Positions 48,321-64,000 of a DNA stretch of 64,000 nt are shown here, one piece after another. Position numbers and translations under genes: made by a program. The notes beneath the pieces were generated by a model that was not told the DNA's origin, ran no database searches, and saw only the letters and a list, made by a program, of their open reading frames with translations. This DNA is from Nelumbo lutea (lineage: Eukaryota; Streptophyta; Magnoliopsida; Proteales; Nelumbonaceae): positions 63,708,383 through 63,772,382 of the forward strand of contig JAKGHH010000002.1 of assembly GCA_022828595.1 (NCBI GenBank). The letters are read 5' to 3'. Numbering within the stretch: the first letter of the stretch is position 1; each line of letters begins with the position of its first letter.

Positions 48321-49320
48321 ATGTAAAGCAATTAGCTCATATATTATAAATGTCAAAATAGTCATAAATAAAGCATAAATACATAAAGAAATATATTACA
48401 AAAATATAACAAGTTAAATAAATACCATAGAATTTTGCCGATAATCCACCAATCAAGAGTCCAAGATTCATATTATAGAGTTTTTAAAAAGTAAAACATG
48501 CACAAAACCATTATTATGTTAAATTCTATAAGTCCAAGACACAAAACACAAGCAATTACTATATTTTAATTACTATAGAAATTATTCTATATTTTTACTT
48601 TTCAAAATTAACAAAAATATTAATTTAATATTAACTTTTGAAATGTTTGATAATATCAAAATCACTATCATATGAAGTTTATAGTTTTTCTAAGATACAT
48701 ATATTATTATCATATTTTTACTTTTAATCTTAACTAAAAATATATCAAAATTATTAAAATTTATAAGATACATATCATATGAAATTCATAATTTTTAATT
48801 ATTAAAGTAACAATTCCATTATTAACATTTTTATTTCTATAGTTTTTTTTGAAATAACAAATAATTTTATTATATAAATTTAAATTAGTGAATTTGATAA
48901 ATTCAATTTAATATTATATTCTTAAATATTTTGTATACAACTTTTTATTTTTCTAAATAATAAATATGTTATTTTTTAGTCTAAATTAAAATATCTATGA
49001 GTAATTTATAAACATATTTTAAAATTTAAAGATACATATAATGTAGAAATTTATGAATTTTAAGTATAAAATAATTATGTATCATTAATATTTTTATTTG
49101 TATAAATTAATTGAGAGTAAAAAACAATTTTTGATATAAATGTAAATTTAATAGATTGTTTACTTCATTAAGGTTTATAAATAGTAATTTTTAATAGTAT
49201 TTTTTTATTTTAAGATAGAATTATTGAACATAAACATATAGTATTTGTCTAGGTTTATGTTAATGATAAAGTTAACAAATTTTATTTTATTTCACTTAAT
49301 ATCGCAAGTTGAATGATGGA
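48321..49320. other. AT-rich intergenic DNA
   Basis: Very A+T-rich, no open frame with family resemblance, no clear repeat ends. Confidence 0.6.
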
Positions 49321-49610
49321 ATAGTGCCTTAGAATGTTAGCGCACAGCAAAATGGGTGGCTGGGCACCAAGGCTTGAGTTCGAATCTTCATAAGAGTACT
49401 TGTTAAACAAGAGATGCGTGCATATCAGCATGTATTGACACGTATCGGTCAATATCGGCTGATATAGTGCGACACACTGATACTAATTGTATTTTCTCAA
49501 TACGATTGAATGGACATGTATCGTACTAGTTGTAGCGTATCTCGCTTCTGTTCTTATCAATACCGATACGATACACCCAGTATTGATTGTATCATGTCAA
49601 TATTTTAATC
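49321..49610. repeat. Possible SINE relic and CGATACG-rich repeat
   Basis: 49374-49386 holds GAGTTCGAATCTT, a tRNA-type B-box-like sequence, with a weak A-box-like stretch about 40 bp upstream. 49430-49600 is full of CGATACG/GTATCG words like those in the MITE at 22542, but no terminal repeats were found. Both calls are tentative. Confidence 0.3.
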
Positions 49611-50780
49611 CTTGACTACACTTCAGGTTGTTAGTTTGACCGCATTTCATTTTTTTTTCTTTTCAATTTTCCAATTCAAATACATCCTAATCTTTTTTTG
49701 TTATTTTTTCTGTGTTGAAAACCTCAAGAAATTCTTCTTAGTCAGAGCTTATGCATCCTATCATTCCCCTTCTTGTTTTTTATTTTATTTTATTTTTATT
49801 TTTCTCTTGCCTTGTGTCGAAAGTAACTACAATAGATGAACTGTGCTATCTTTAGCTTATTTCAGATCAAACCGTAATGAATCAACATGTGATTTCATGT
49901 TGCATCAGAAGCAACATGTTTATTTTTATCAATAGAAAAAAAAAAAAAAAAAAAAGCTAGGAAACAAAGTCTAACTTGAGTTATCATATTCTAGATGGAG
50001 ATTTTCTCATGACTTCAATTTCATCTTTAAGTCTTGTAGTTATATTTAGTTAGGGCCTTCCAGGGTGTATACAGAAATGAAATTTGCAGTAGGGCCTGCT
50101 AAGGTTCTTGTTTGCTTTAAGTTGTCGAAGTTTTGAGGAGATAATAAGGGTATAATGCAGAGTTCAATTAATTGTGACTCTGCTTCCTTTTCTAGAACTG
50201 CTATTACTGAATTAGTAAGGTAGTTCTTACAATCTTATACTTGTCTTTTATTCAAAGAAACATGACCAACAGGGTAGAATGTAAAGTTCAACATCTTGTG
50301 CAAAGTTTAGTATCTTGTACTGGGTTGAATGTAGAGTTCAGTTTCATTGATAGGATATCAACCCATAGTAGAATGCAAAGTTCTATTGACTTGTAAAACA
50401 GCTTAGAAAATGATACTTGAACCAAATAATCAAAGCCCATTTCCCCCCATTGTTAATAAAAAGTTGTAACGGTCATAATACATCAGAAACTGTGAAAGTG
50501 AGCCAACGGTTAAATTTGTTGCCTTAAATGGTCAAGTTTGGCACAAAAATTGGCTAGAGCAGTTTTTGGAGTTGGGATGCTTTATCTTGTATCCATAAAA
50601 AAGCCAAATATGAATCAGCGGAAATGTGTATTTCAAAACAAATAACGAGAATGCAAAGAGCTCCCGAATGTGCAGCCCTACTTTGCATACACTTGAACCA
50701 GTGTCCATTTCCACAAAAAATGTATAGTGCATATTTGTATTTGCACTGCATCCAAACGGAGCCTTAATTCCTAGTTAAAA
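49611..50780. other. Unassigned intergenic DNA
   Basis: No gene recognised. 50763-50735 on the minus strand begins GGCTCCGTTTGGATGCA, a typical MITE end, but no partner end was located. Confidence 0.5.
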
Positions 50781-51414
50781 ACAAATATTCTATATGCTGA
50801 TTTAATTGTGAAGATTCCATCTTTTGTAGGTTTCCAAATACTTTGTCTCCCTCTTCCAATCTACTAGGGATCACAACCATTGCTAGAATTTGGACATGAT
50901 TTTTTGACTTCTATCTATTTTGTCAACCTTACCACTCAACGAAGCAGGTACCCATGGATTTGAAAAGAGAAAAACTTGTGATTCATCTTTTATTCCAGAA
51001 GAAATTCTTTTTCACTTCTTCTTTTAGTTTAATTAAATTATTCCACCATATTGAATGGGATTATTTTGGCTTGACATGATGGAAGAAGATTTCAAAATAC
51101 TTTGCACAAATCACCTTAATTTGTCTGTAGATTATTTTTATCATTGAAGAGCCTCCTTACCTGTTTTATAGATAAGACTTTGTTCTTACTCAAAATAAAA
51201 CAAAGAAGGCTTTTTTTATATCTTTGTCTCTAAAATTCCAACACCACCTTCATTTTGAGGTCTCACCATTTTTCCTTCAAGTTATGGTTTGAAGCCTAAA
51301 GTTCCATTTCCACCAAAATCAACTTTTTAATTTTATAGTGGGTGTTAAGTATGTTTTCATTTGATATAGAGATATGGCTTGAGAAACTACTTTCATCAAA
51401 GTAATTATGCTCCC

Positions 51415-51942
51415 TAGGGGTGTTTACGGGTCAGGTCCCAACCGACCCGACTTGGTCGGATTACCTGAGGTGGAAACCCAAATCGACCCACTGATAGGTC
51501 AAACCGACCTGGTCGGTTTGAGTCAGGTTGGGTCGGTTTCGGTTTTGCTTCTATACAAAAGGACACCTAATTGAATTCTAATTGTAATTGCCTAATGGAT
51601 TGCCTATTTGGTGTAAAAGATTATAGAAAGTTAGAAACTAGGATATATTGCCTATTCTAATTGTAATTGCCTAATGAGCCTTCTATTTCTAGTAGAAGAC
51701 TAGTTATAGTTAAGTAGGAAACTACTCAAACTATGAACTACCGAATTAGTAGAAGTCTGGTTTAGTTCGGGTCAGGTCGGTTTCGGTTTTCACACAAGAA
51801 AACCGAAATCCACCTGATATATCGGTTTATATATTTGCCCAACCCGAAACCGACCGGTATTGATGAAACCCCGGCCGACTTGGGTTGGGTCGGTCCGGGT
51901 CGGTTAGTTTGGTCAGGTTGGGCATTCTTATGAACAGCCCTA
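51415..51942. mobile_element. hAT-like MITE (528 bp) in LINE
   Basis: Ends TAGGGGTGTTTACGGG and, inverted, TAGGGCTGTTCATAAG, flanked by the perfect 8-bp duplication ATGCTCCC (51407-51414 and 51943-51950). Subterminal sequence is made of GGTCGGTTTCGG-type words in both orientations. No coding capacity. Confidence 0.85.
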
Positions 51943-52774
51943 ATGCTCCCTACTTATAATAAATTTTTAGCTTGCAGCCACAATTCTCTTCTTCACTCTT
52001 TCAACAATTTATTTGTATTCTTGCCATTTATTTTTTCCCTCACATAAATTCATGCCCACGTATTCATCCTTTGAATTCATCATCTTGAGAACCACCAGCT
52101 ATTTGATGTACTAATAATAATGAAGCCTTGGAACATTATTATACTAAACAAAATTGTTGACTTTTGTTAATTTATTTTTTGACCATCAACTTATTCAAAT
52201 TGATCCAATAACTCTTTCAACTTTAGTATTTGCTTTGGGTGAACTTTGCAAATAGTAATCATTTGCAAATAAGAGAAGAGAAACTAAAGGTTTTTCATGG
52301 AATACCTTGAATTGATTTCTCAGCTTTAGCTTTCTACATCATTGCTGAAAAATACTACATGCCAAGAACAAAGATATAGGGAGAGAAGGGATCACCTTAT
52401 CTCAATCCCTTTTTTATTCAAAAAAAAAAAAAAAAATAGAAGGATCGCCATTTAGAAGAACAGAAAACATAGATGATGATAGACATTGATCAATCATTTG
52501 ATTATATTGAGAAGGAAAGCCCATGATTTCCATCGGTTTAAGGATTTTCAACTCATCCTATCAAAAGCATTTTCCATGTCTACCTCAATTGCAACCCAAC
52601 TTGACTTTCCTTTTGATTTGTTCATGGTGTGAAACATTTCTTTGCAAGATTAAGGTTACCAGTGGTCTGTCTTCCTTGTACAAATATAGCTTGATTAGGA
52701 GCAATCAAGTTTGGTAACAATTTTTTTATTTGCCAGAAGTTTGGCAATAATCCTATGAGAAACATTACATAAAC

Positions 52775-53304
52775 TAGGGGTGTTCACGGTTCAGTTAATC
52801 GAACCGTGAGATGATTTTTTGGACCGAACTAACTTGTTTAGTTTTTATATTTAACTGAACCGAAATTGAACCAATGCAATCGGTCGACTGATTAACCGCA
52901 ATTCAGTTTTTCTGTTTTTTTTATGCCCTCAAAATTAAAAAAAAAATGGAAACAGGGAGAGTGGGAGTCAGAGAGAGTGGGAGAGTGGGAGAAACATAAA
53001 GAGCTCAGTGACTAGGGAAGAACAAAGAAGAAAATTGATTTTTGGGAGTGCCGAAGGCCATCGCCCATTGGTCCATTGAAGCTATTGCAGTTGGGAGTGC
53101 CAAAGGCCATCATCTGAAGGTCGTCGCTCATTGGTCCATTGATTTTTGGGAGTGTCGAAGGCCGTATATGAAGCTATTGCAGTTCATAAGTAATTTTGGG
53201 AGCACCAAAGGCCGATGCCTGTTGGTCCGTTGGGGAAGAACGAAGAAGAAAATTGGGACCGAGACTCTGGGAGAGTGGGAGTCTGAGTCTGAGAGAGTGA
53301 AAGT

Positions 53305-53369
<65 letters not shown>

Positions 53370-53725
53370 TAGAGGAAAAGAAAGGAAAAGGGAAAAGCTA
53401 GGTTGAAAAGTCTGGCTGTTGTCTACCAGACTGGCGAACACTCTAGAGTCTAGACTGCTGAACTGAAAAGTCTCAATTCGGCATTTATTAGATTTTCAAA
53501 AAACAATAAAAAATAATATATAAATATATATTATTCTATATATATCGATTGGTTCAATTAACTAACATTTTTTTTTAAATGGTTAACCAAAACCGAACTG
53601 AAACTGTTGGTTTTTCGAAAACATCGAACTGAAATCAAACCGACCAGTTCGATTAATCAGTTTTCTGGTTCGGTTTTGATCGGTTTTTTAATTGATTCGG
53701 TTTTCCGGATTTTTTCTCACCCCTA
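52775..53725. mobile_element. hAT-like MITE (951 bp) in LINE reverse transcriptase
   Basis: Ends TAGGGGTGTTCACGG and, inverted, TAGGGGTGAGAAAAAA, flanked by the perfect 8-bp duplication ACATAAAC (52767-52774 and 53726-53733). It shares the TAGGGGTG terminus with the element at 51415. The interior includes a GA microsatellite (53309-53365). Removing it joins two halves of LINE RT. Confidence 0.88.
53309..53365. repeat. GA microsatellite
   Basis: About 28 consecutive GA dinucleotides inside the hAT-like MITE. Confidence 0.95.
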
Positions 53726-53959
53726 ACATAAACCATTCGATCTACATTATTGTAAGGATTTCCAAATTCAATAACTATAGGAATAAAGATGAGGAGACTA
53801 GTAAAGTTTAGGTGGTTAAATAATTTATGTTTAATAAAAACATGCTTTCTTGGTTGAATTTCAAGATGTTTTTGATAAGCCAAAAGGACCACCCCACTAG
53901 AAACAATGATCACCACATTCCTCTTAAGCTTAATTCCATTCCTATGAAGTGTGAACACA

Positions 53960-54720
53960 AGGGCTACCCCGCAGTGCCTTTGCTGCCCCCCGTGCTTTTG
54001 GTGAGAAAGAAGATGGAATTTGGAAGTTTTGTTTAGACTATAGAGAAGTCAATGAGATGAATATCATGACAAGTTTCCTATGCCTACCTTAGATGGTTAA
54101 TAGATGAGTTGTATGGTGCTAAGGTGCACTCAGAATTGGACTTAGAGTTAAGGCACCATCAAACCAAGGTGAGAGAGGAAGATGTCACAAACTAGTGCCT
54201 TTAAAACTCATCATGGTCAGTATGAGTTTAGGGCCATTCCTTTTTGGCTTGACCAATGTCCAAGCCACCTTTCAAACCCTTATGAATGAGGTATTTGCAC
54301 CATATTTTAGGATGTTTGTCGTCATATTTTTTTATGACCTCTGAGTTGATAGCCTATATTTATAGAGTCGCTTGGATCACTTAAGAACAATATTTTATAC
54401 ACTAAGACAACATCATCTCTATGCCAAAATGTTCAAATGTTCATTTAGGCAAGCTCAGGTTGAATACTTAGGGCATATCAGTACAATTGAGGGAGTAAAA
54501 GAAGATCTGCTTAAGATTGAGTTTATGTTTCAATGACCTAAACCTACTACCATCAAGTCCTTGCAAAGATTTTTAGGATTGATATATAGGGTATTCTAGA
54601 AAATTTGTCCAAGGTTATGGGATGATCAGTAGACCATTGACAGAACTACTCAGGAAAGATCAAAGTTGGAACTATAGATCCCTGCTTCCTTGCTTTTCTC
54701 ACTGACAAGCCTCCTCAGCT
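53960..54720 (+). pseudogene. Ty3/gypsy reverse transcriptase fragment
   Basis: Plus-strand residues spread over three frames match gypsy RT: PPVLLVRKK then FCLDYREVNEM, DELYGAKVHSELDLEL, FLA/FGLTNVQATFQTLMNEV, QVEYLGHISTIEGV and [13 protein letters not shown]. It is unlike the Tat elements nearby in sequence and closer to a chromovirus or other lineage; that placement is a guess. No LTR was identified. Confidence 0.75.
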
Positions 54721-55583
54721 TGGCCTGGTGACCCCTTTCCCACTTCTTCACTTATGCATCAAAAACTAACTAGGAGACATACTTTAGGACTCTACCCTTT
54801 ATAGGATCTTCTTTATCAATTGACCAAATTTTGTGTACAACAAATTGGCGTCGTCTAGGGCAACCAAGCAAAGAAACCATATCACCATGATTCTAAAGAC
54901 ACACAACAATAGAGGCATAGGTCATGTAACTAATATAAATTAACTCATGTAACTAATTAATACTTATTATAATCTCATAACTTTGTTGCAAGATAAAGGG
55001 GGTTGGAGGGCTAGAGGAAGACCAAAAGGGACATTGTCAAGGTAGTAAGATATGATTCAAACACTCAAAATTCAATAAAAACTAACCAAAATAGAATGGT
55101 GAAACATGATTCATATGATATATAGTCTGTATATAAATGGGACAAGGCTTGGATTATGATGATGGTCGTAATAATCCTACCCACCCCTCCCCTTCAATTA
55201 GTTCAAATGAAGGGAAGGTACAAAATTATTGGTGTTTAATCCAGGTTGATTGGAACAATTATTCAATTAGACCAGCCTCAAACGCATTTAGTGTTAAAAG
55301 AAAATATTAATTTGCATATATGATGTAAACAATCTAAGACAACAACATAAGAACCACTGGCCATAATTACATTATGTATGTTTCAGTAGATTCTAAAGTT
55401 ACATATGGTAATGCAACTTACAAGCCTGAAATTGCTAGCTAGGTCCTTCTTTATTATTCCTTGGGAACCACGGAGTAGCATGTGTGTGTACTCCCTGCTA
55501 CGGTTCTTTATTGGAAATATCGTCTAGGAGAAGAGAAAAAGAGTACATAATATAGTTAGCTAGGCTGCTTAAACACCAAATTG
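54721..55583. other. Downstream region of subtilase 2
   Basis: 54844-54862 ATTGGCGTCGTCTAGGGCA resembles the gypsy primer-binding site seen at 28011, so an LTR end may lie just before it. The rest is unassigned; it should contain the 3' untranslated region of subtilase 2. Confidence 0.45.
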
Positions 55584-61535
<5,952 letters not shown>

Positions 61536-61650
61536 GATTTTAATAGAACAAGCTGGTCGGGTTTAGAGGATAGAGGACAAGATCAGAGGAGGTTGGGGGC
61601 AAATATCAGAAGAAAAGAAAAGAAGTAATTAGTTGCTTTGTGAATTCTCC

Positions 61651-61658
61651 TATTTATA
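61651..61658 (-). promoter_or_regulatory. Subtilase 2 TATA box
   Basis: TATAAATA on the minus strand, 116 bp upstream of the ATG, in the same TATAAATAGGAGAA context as subtilase 1. Confidence 0.7.
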
Positions 61659-61841
61659 GATTCATTAGCTTTGCGTGTGTAGATGTCGAATAAGATATAA
61701 TACCGCAAAAAATTTTAACAATCAAAAGTACCCTATATAAATTAATTTTGATGAATATTCATCTGATTGGTACGTTAACCCTTTTATATGCCGGTTGATT
61801 GGTTATAACATTTTCCCCTTATCATATAATATTCCATGTGG

Positions 61842-62175
61842 TGATAATCTATTATCAACTATATATAAAGTTTACTTTTATTAATCTTTACCTTTGTCAA
61901 AAAAATATATATATTGTGGAATCCAGTAGGTTGTCAGGCGTGGCCTCTTCTCCACGCTTTGAATTATACTGCGCAATAATTTGTGGATAATATACGCCAC
62001 TTGCGGAAAGAAACTTTAGTATAATAAGGTATTTGCTATTTTACCAAGAAAAAATAATATATGGGTTATTGTTGGGCACTAATATTGCCATTCTTAATAC
62101 CACTTAAGATCTTTACTAGGTATGCAACTCGTCTCATGCTCGGTTTGGAATTTATCAAATTTTCAATAGTCCAAT
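61842..62175. repeat. Upstream repeat, copy A
   Basis: Shares GATAATCTATTATCAAC, GTCAGGCGTGGCCTCTTC, CACGCTTTGAATTATA, TATTTGCTATTTTACCAAG and ATTTATCAAATTTTCAAT with 63413-63700, in the same order and orientation. Confidence 0.88.
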
Positions 62176-63029
62176 GTATTTGTTTGTTATATTCTTATAC
62201 CAGTCATGGCCAGTGTGATGCACGAGCTTTGTTGTATATTCCTAATTGGGTTAATTCAGATTAAATCCATAAAACATTATTTTTGCGATATATATGTATT
62301 GGTTGATAAATCTGTATTAATTTTTTATTGTTAATAATATTTATTAAGGTTGATTATACAATACTATGTATTGTATACAACGATACATAATATAAAATGT
62401 TATATAATATAAAATAATATATTATCCACATTATTTATCGATTGATGGGTCAATTTAAGGCTGGGCTGGGGTGGGCTGGAAAAATGTCATCCCACCCTGT
62501 CCCTGGTCACCAAAGCTTAGGTTTCCCTGAGACCTACCTTGAACTTGATCAACAATAAAAAAAAAAATGCTCTGATCAAGTTGATGCAAGTCAGAGCCTC
62601 AACAAGGGCAAGTTAGATTGTCATCCTTATATGGGTTTTCAAACACATTATAGAAAAAATACAATTAAACAGATGAAAGTTTGATTGACATCAAGTTGAA
62701 CCCCTATAGTGTTAAGTTAGGGTTCAAGTAGAAGCATTGGAGGGTTAAGTTAGGGTGAAAGGAAAACCCGTATTGAACCCAGCTTGTAGTGTTTATTTTT
62801 CATTATTTTAAAGTTGAATTTAAATCAATTTCAAATTAATAATATTTATTTTTATTAAATTTTAATTTATTTAGTAAATTATTATTAATGTATAATTTAT
62901 GTTATTATAATAAATTTATTATTTCTGTAATTTATTTTGAATTTTCTATTAAGATAATCATTTTTAAATACGAATGAAATGAATAATTTTATGAATTAAT
63001 TTTGCAAACTATTATTATCATTGTTTTCA
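62176..63029. other. AT-rich intergenic DNA
   Basis: No coding sequence recognised; A+T-rich with a short GC-richer stretch (62455-62520). Confidence 0.5.
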
Positions 63030-63155
63030 AAACCGGACCGGAAAAACCAGGAACTGGTCACCTGACTAACCGTTTGGATCGAATGGTCGAACCGTTCAAA
63101 CCAATAACCGGACCCCTGACCAGTTCGGTCACCGGTTCGTTTTTAAAAACCATGA
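63030..63155. mobile_element. Small MITE-like repeat
   Basis: GTTTTCAAAACCGGACCGG on the left faces CCGGTTCGTTTTTAAAAACC on the right, about 125 bp of internally repetitive ccggt/accgg words. Target duplication unclear. Confidence 0.45.
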
Positions 63156-63412
63156 TTATTTTTAATTGAGTTTAATAGTGGTATGGATAATGTGAAGACA
63201 TGGGACCCAGATTATACATTATACCGTAAATAATTCAAATTGTCTCTCTCTAATTGATCCACATAAATTAATAGAAAGAGAGAGAGAGAGAGAAATTTTA
63301 AGGTAATTAAAATATAATTTAATGAGAGAGATAAAAAAAGATAGTAGAGAATGAGAGAGAAAGAGTTAAAGAGAAAGCAGAAAGGGGGATGGGGAAAAGA
63401 GAAACATTTTGA

Positions 63413-63700
63413 CATGATGATAATCTATTATCAACATAAGTTTACTTTTATTAATTAATTGTGGAATCCTTGTGACGTTAATAAGAAAGCCGGTAGGCTG
63501 TCAGGCGTGGCCTCTTCTTCCACGCTTTGAATTATATTGTGCAATAACTTGTCGGCAATATATGCCACTACTTGTGGAAAAAACAGTATAATAACGTATT
63601 TGCTATTTTACCAAGAAAAAAATAATATATTGGTTGTTGTGGAGCACTAAATTGGGTCGAATTCGGTTTAGAATTTATCAAATTTTCAATGGTCCAAAGG
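63413..63700. repeat. Upstream repeat, copy B
   Basis: Second copy of the 61842-62175 block, about 1.57 kb away in direct orientation; contains an extra 20-odd bp after GTGGAATCC. Confidence 0.88.
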
Positions 63701-64000
63701 CCCCAAATTGTTGTTTCTACATGAAACATGAAACTTCACAATCTTAACTATAAACATCAACATCAGTCCTATACATACATTTTTCTATAGCTGAAATGAC
63801 TTTCATATGTGATGTAATGACACATATTTCTCGCCTAACTTATATTGATCAGTTCAAGAAGTTTGAAGTAAAAACAATAGTGGTACCAAACACAACTTAT
63901 ATTTATCCGATACTCGTTAGAGTTGTTCATCACATGTTCAACTTCTGGATTTCCATGTTTGAATAAAGTGTATTGTATGGGCTATTCCTAGGTCTGTATA

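Larger units (their letters stand above)
50781..53830 (-). mobile_element. LINE (non-LTR retrotransposon), interrupted by two MITEs
   Basis: Minus-strand translation, over several frames, gives in order: FTSLLIFIPIVIEFGNPYNN (53830-53740), then after a MITE KLLPNLIAPNQAIFVQGRQT (52730-52660) and MENAFDR. A GLR-stop-GDPFSPYIFVL match to the LINE GLRQGDPLSPYLF motif follows (about 52400). LLFANDYYLQSSPKA is the damaged catalytic FADD (about 52250). After the second MITE come WWKWNFRLQT-like residues and KDGIFTIKSAYRIFVF (about 50810). Many stops; it is a dead copy. Confidence 0.8.

Noticed and set aside
53042..53401. Plus-strand open frame of 119 residues with an Arg-Glu repeat
   Set aside because: The repeat is a translated GA microsatellite inside a MITE with a clear target duplication.

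Overview
This window is plant nuclear DNA, most likely from a dicot or another broad-leaved angiosperm. It is densely filled with decayed transposable elements that surround two related, broken subtilisin-like protease genes. The plant assignment rests on plant-type Ty1/copia and Ty3/gypsy retrotransposons, including a Tat-like gypsy with two RNase H domains and an antisense gene. It is also supported by zf-RVT-type LINEs, hAT- and Mutator-like MITEs, and multi-exon subtilases of the cucumisin type with GT-AG introns. I saw no convincing rRNA, tRNA, CRISPR or prokaryotic feature, and no intact gene.

Layout. 1-445: LINE scrap (minus). 979-6767: copia element 1 (minus; 3' LTR complete, 5' LTR cut). 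6768-15274: Tat-like gypsy 1 (plus; 5' LTR and gag start lost, 3' LTR complete). 15275-23560: copia element 2 (plus; both LTRs incomplete, part of RNase H replaced by about 1.9 kb of foreign sequence, one hAT-like MITE with 8-bp target duplication). 23561-25310: AT-rich DNA. 25310-27235: nested MITEs, including a Mutator-like one with a perfect 9-bp target duplication. 27236-36841: Tat-like gypsy 2 (plus; 5' LTR missing its first 124 bp). It carries gag remnant, protease, RT, RNase H, second RNase H, integrase and a three-exon antisense gene before its 3' LTR.

36842-40426: subtilase pseudogene 1 (minus), whose last exon is cut by the gypsy 2 LTR. 40500-43990: repeats and unassigned sequence. 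44050-44976: LINE fragment (plus), interrupted by copia element 3 (44977-about 48320, RT and RNase H missing). 48320-50780: AT-rich and unassigned DNA. 50780-53830: LINE (minus) holding two hAT-like MITEs with perfect 8-bp target duplications. 53960-54720: gypsy RT fragment. 55584-61535: subtilase gene 2 (minus), with an almost intact structure but a 1-bp deletion, a nonsense codon and a GC splice donor. Its upstream region is partly duplicated at 63413-63700, hinting at a third unit of a tandem array.

The two subtilases share eleven exons with matching boundaries, a shared TATA-box context, signal peptide, I9 propeptide, S8 catalytic domain and fibronectin-III-like C-terminus, so they arose by tandem duplication. 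Everything between and around them is transposon insertion and deletion history. I found no wholly new biological system. The most unusual item is the spliced antisense gene inside the Tat-like gypsy element. Many breakpoints can be read exactly from target duplications and paired LTRs.
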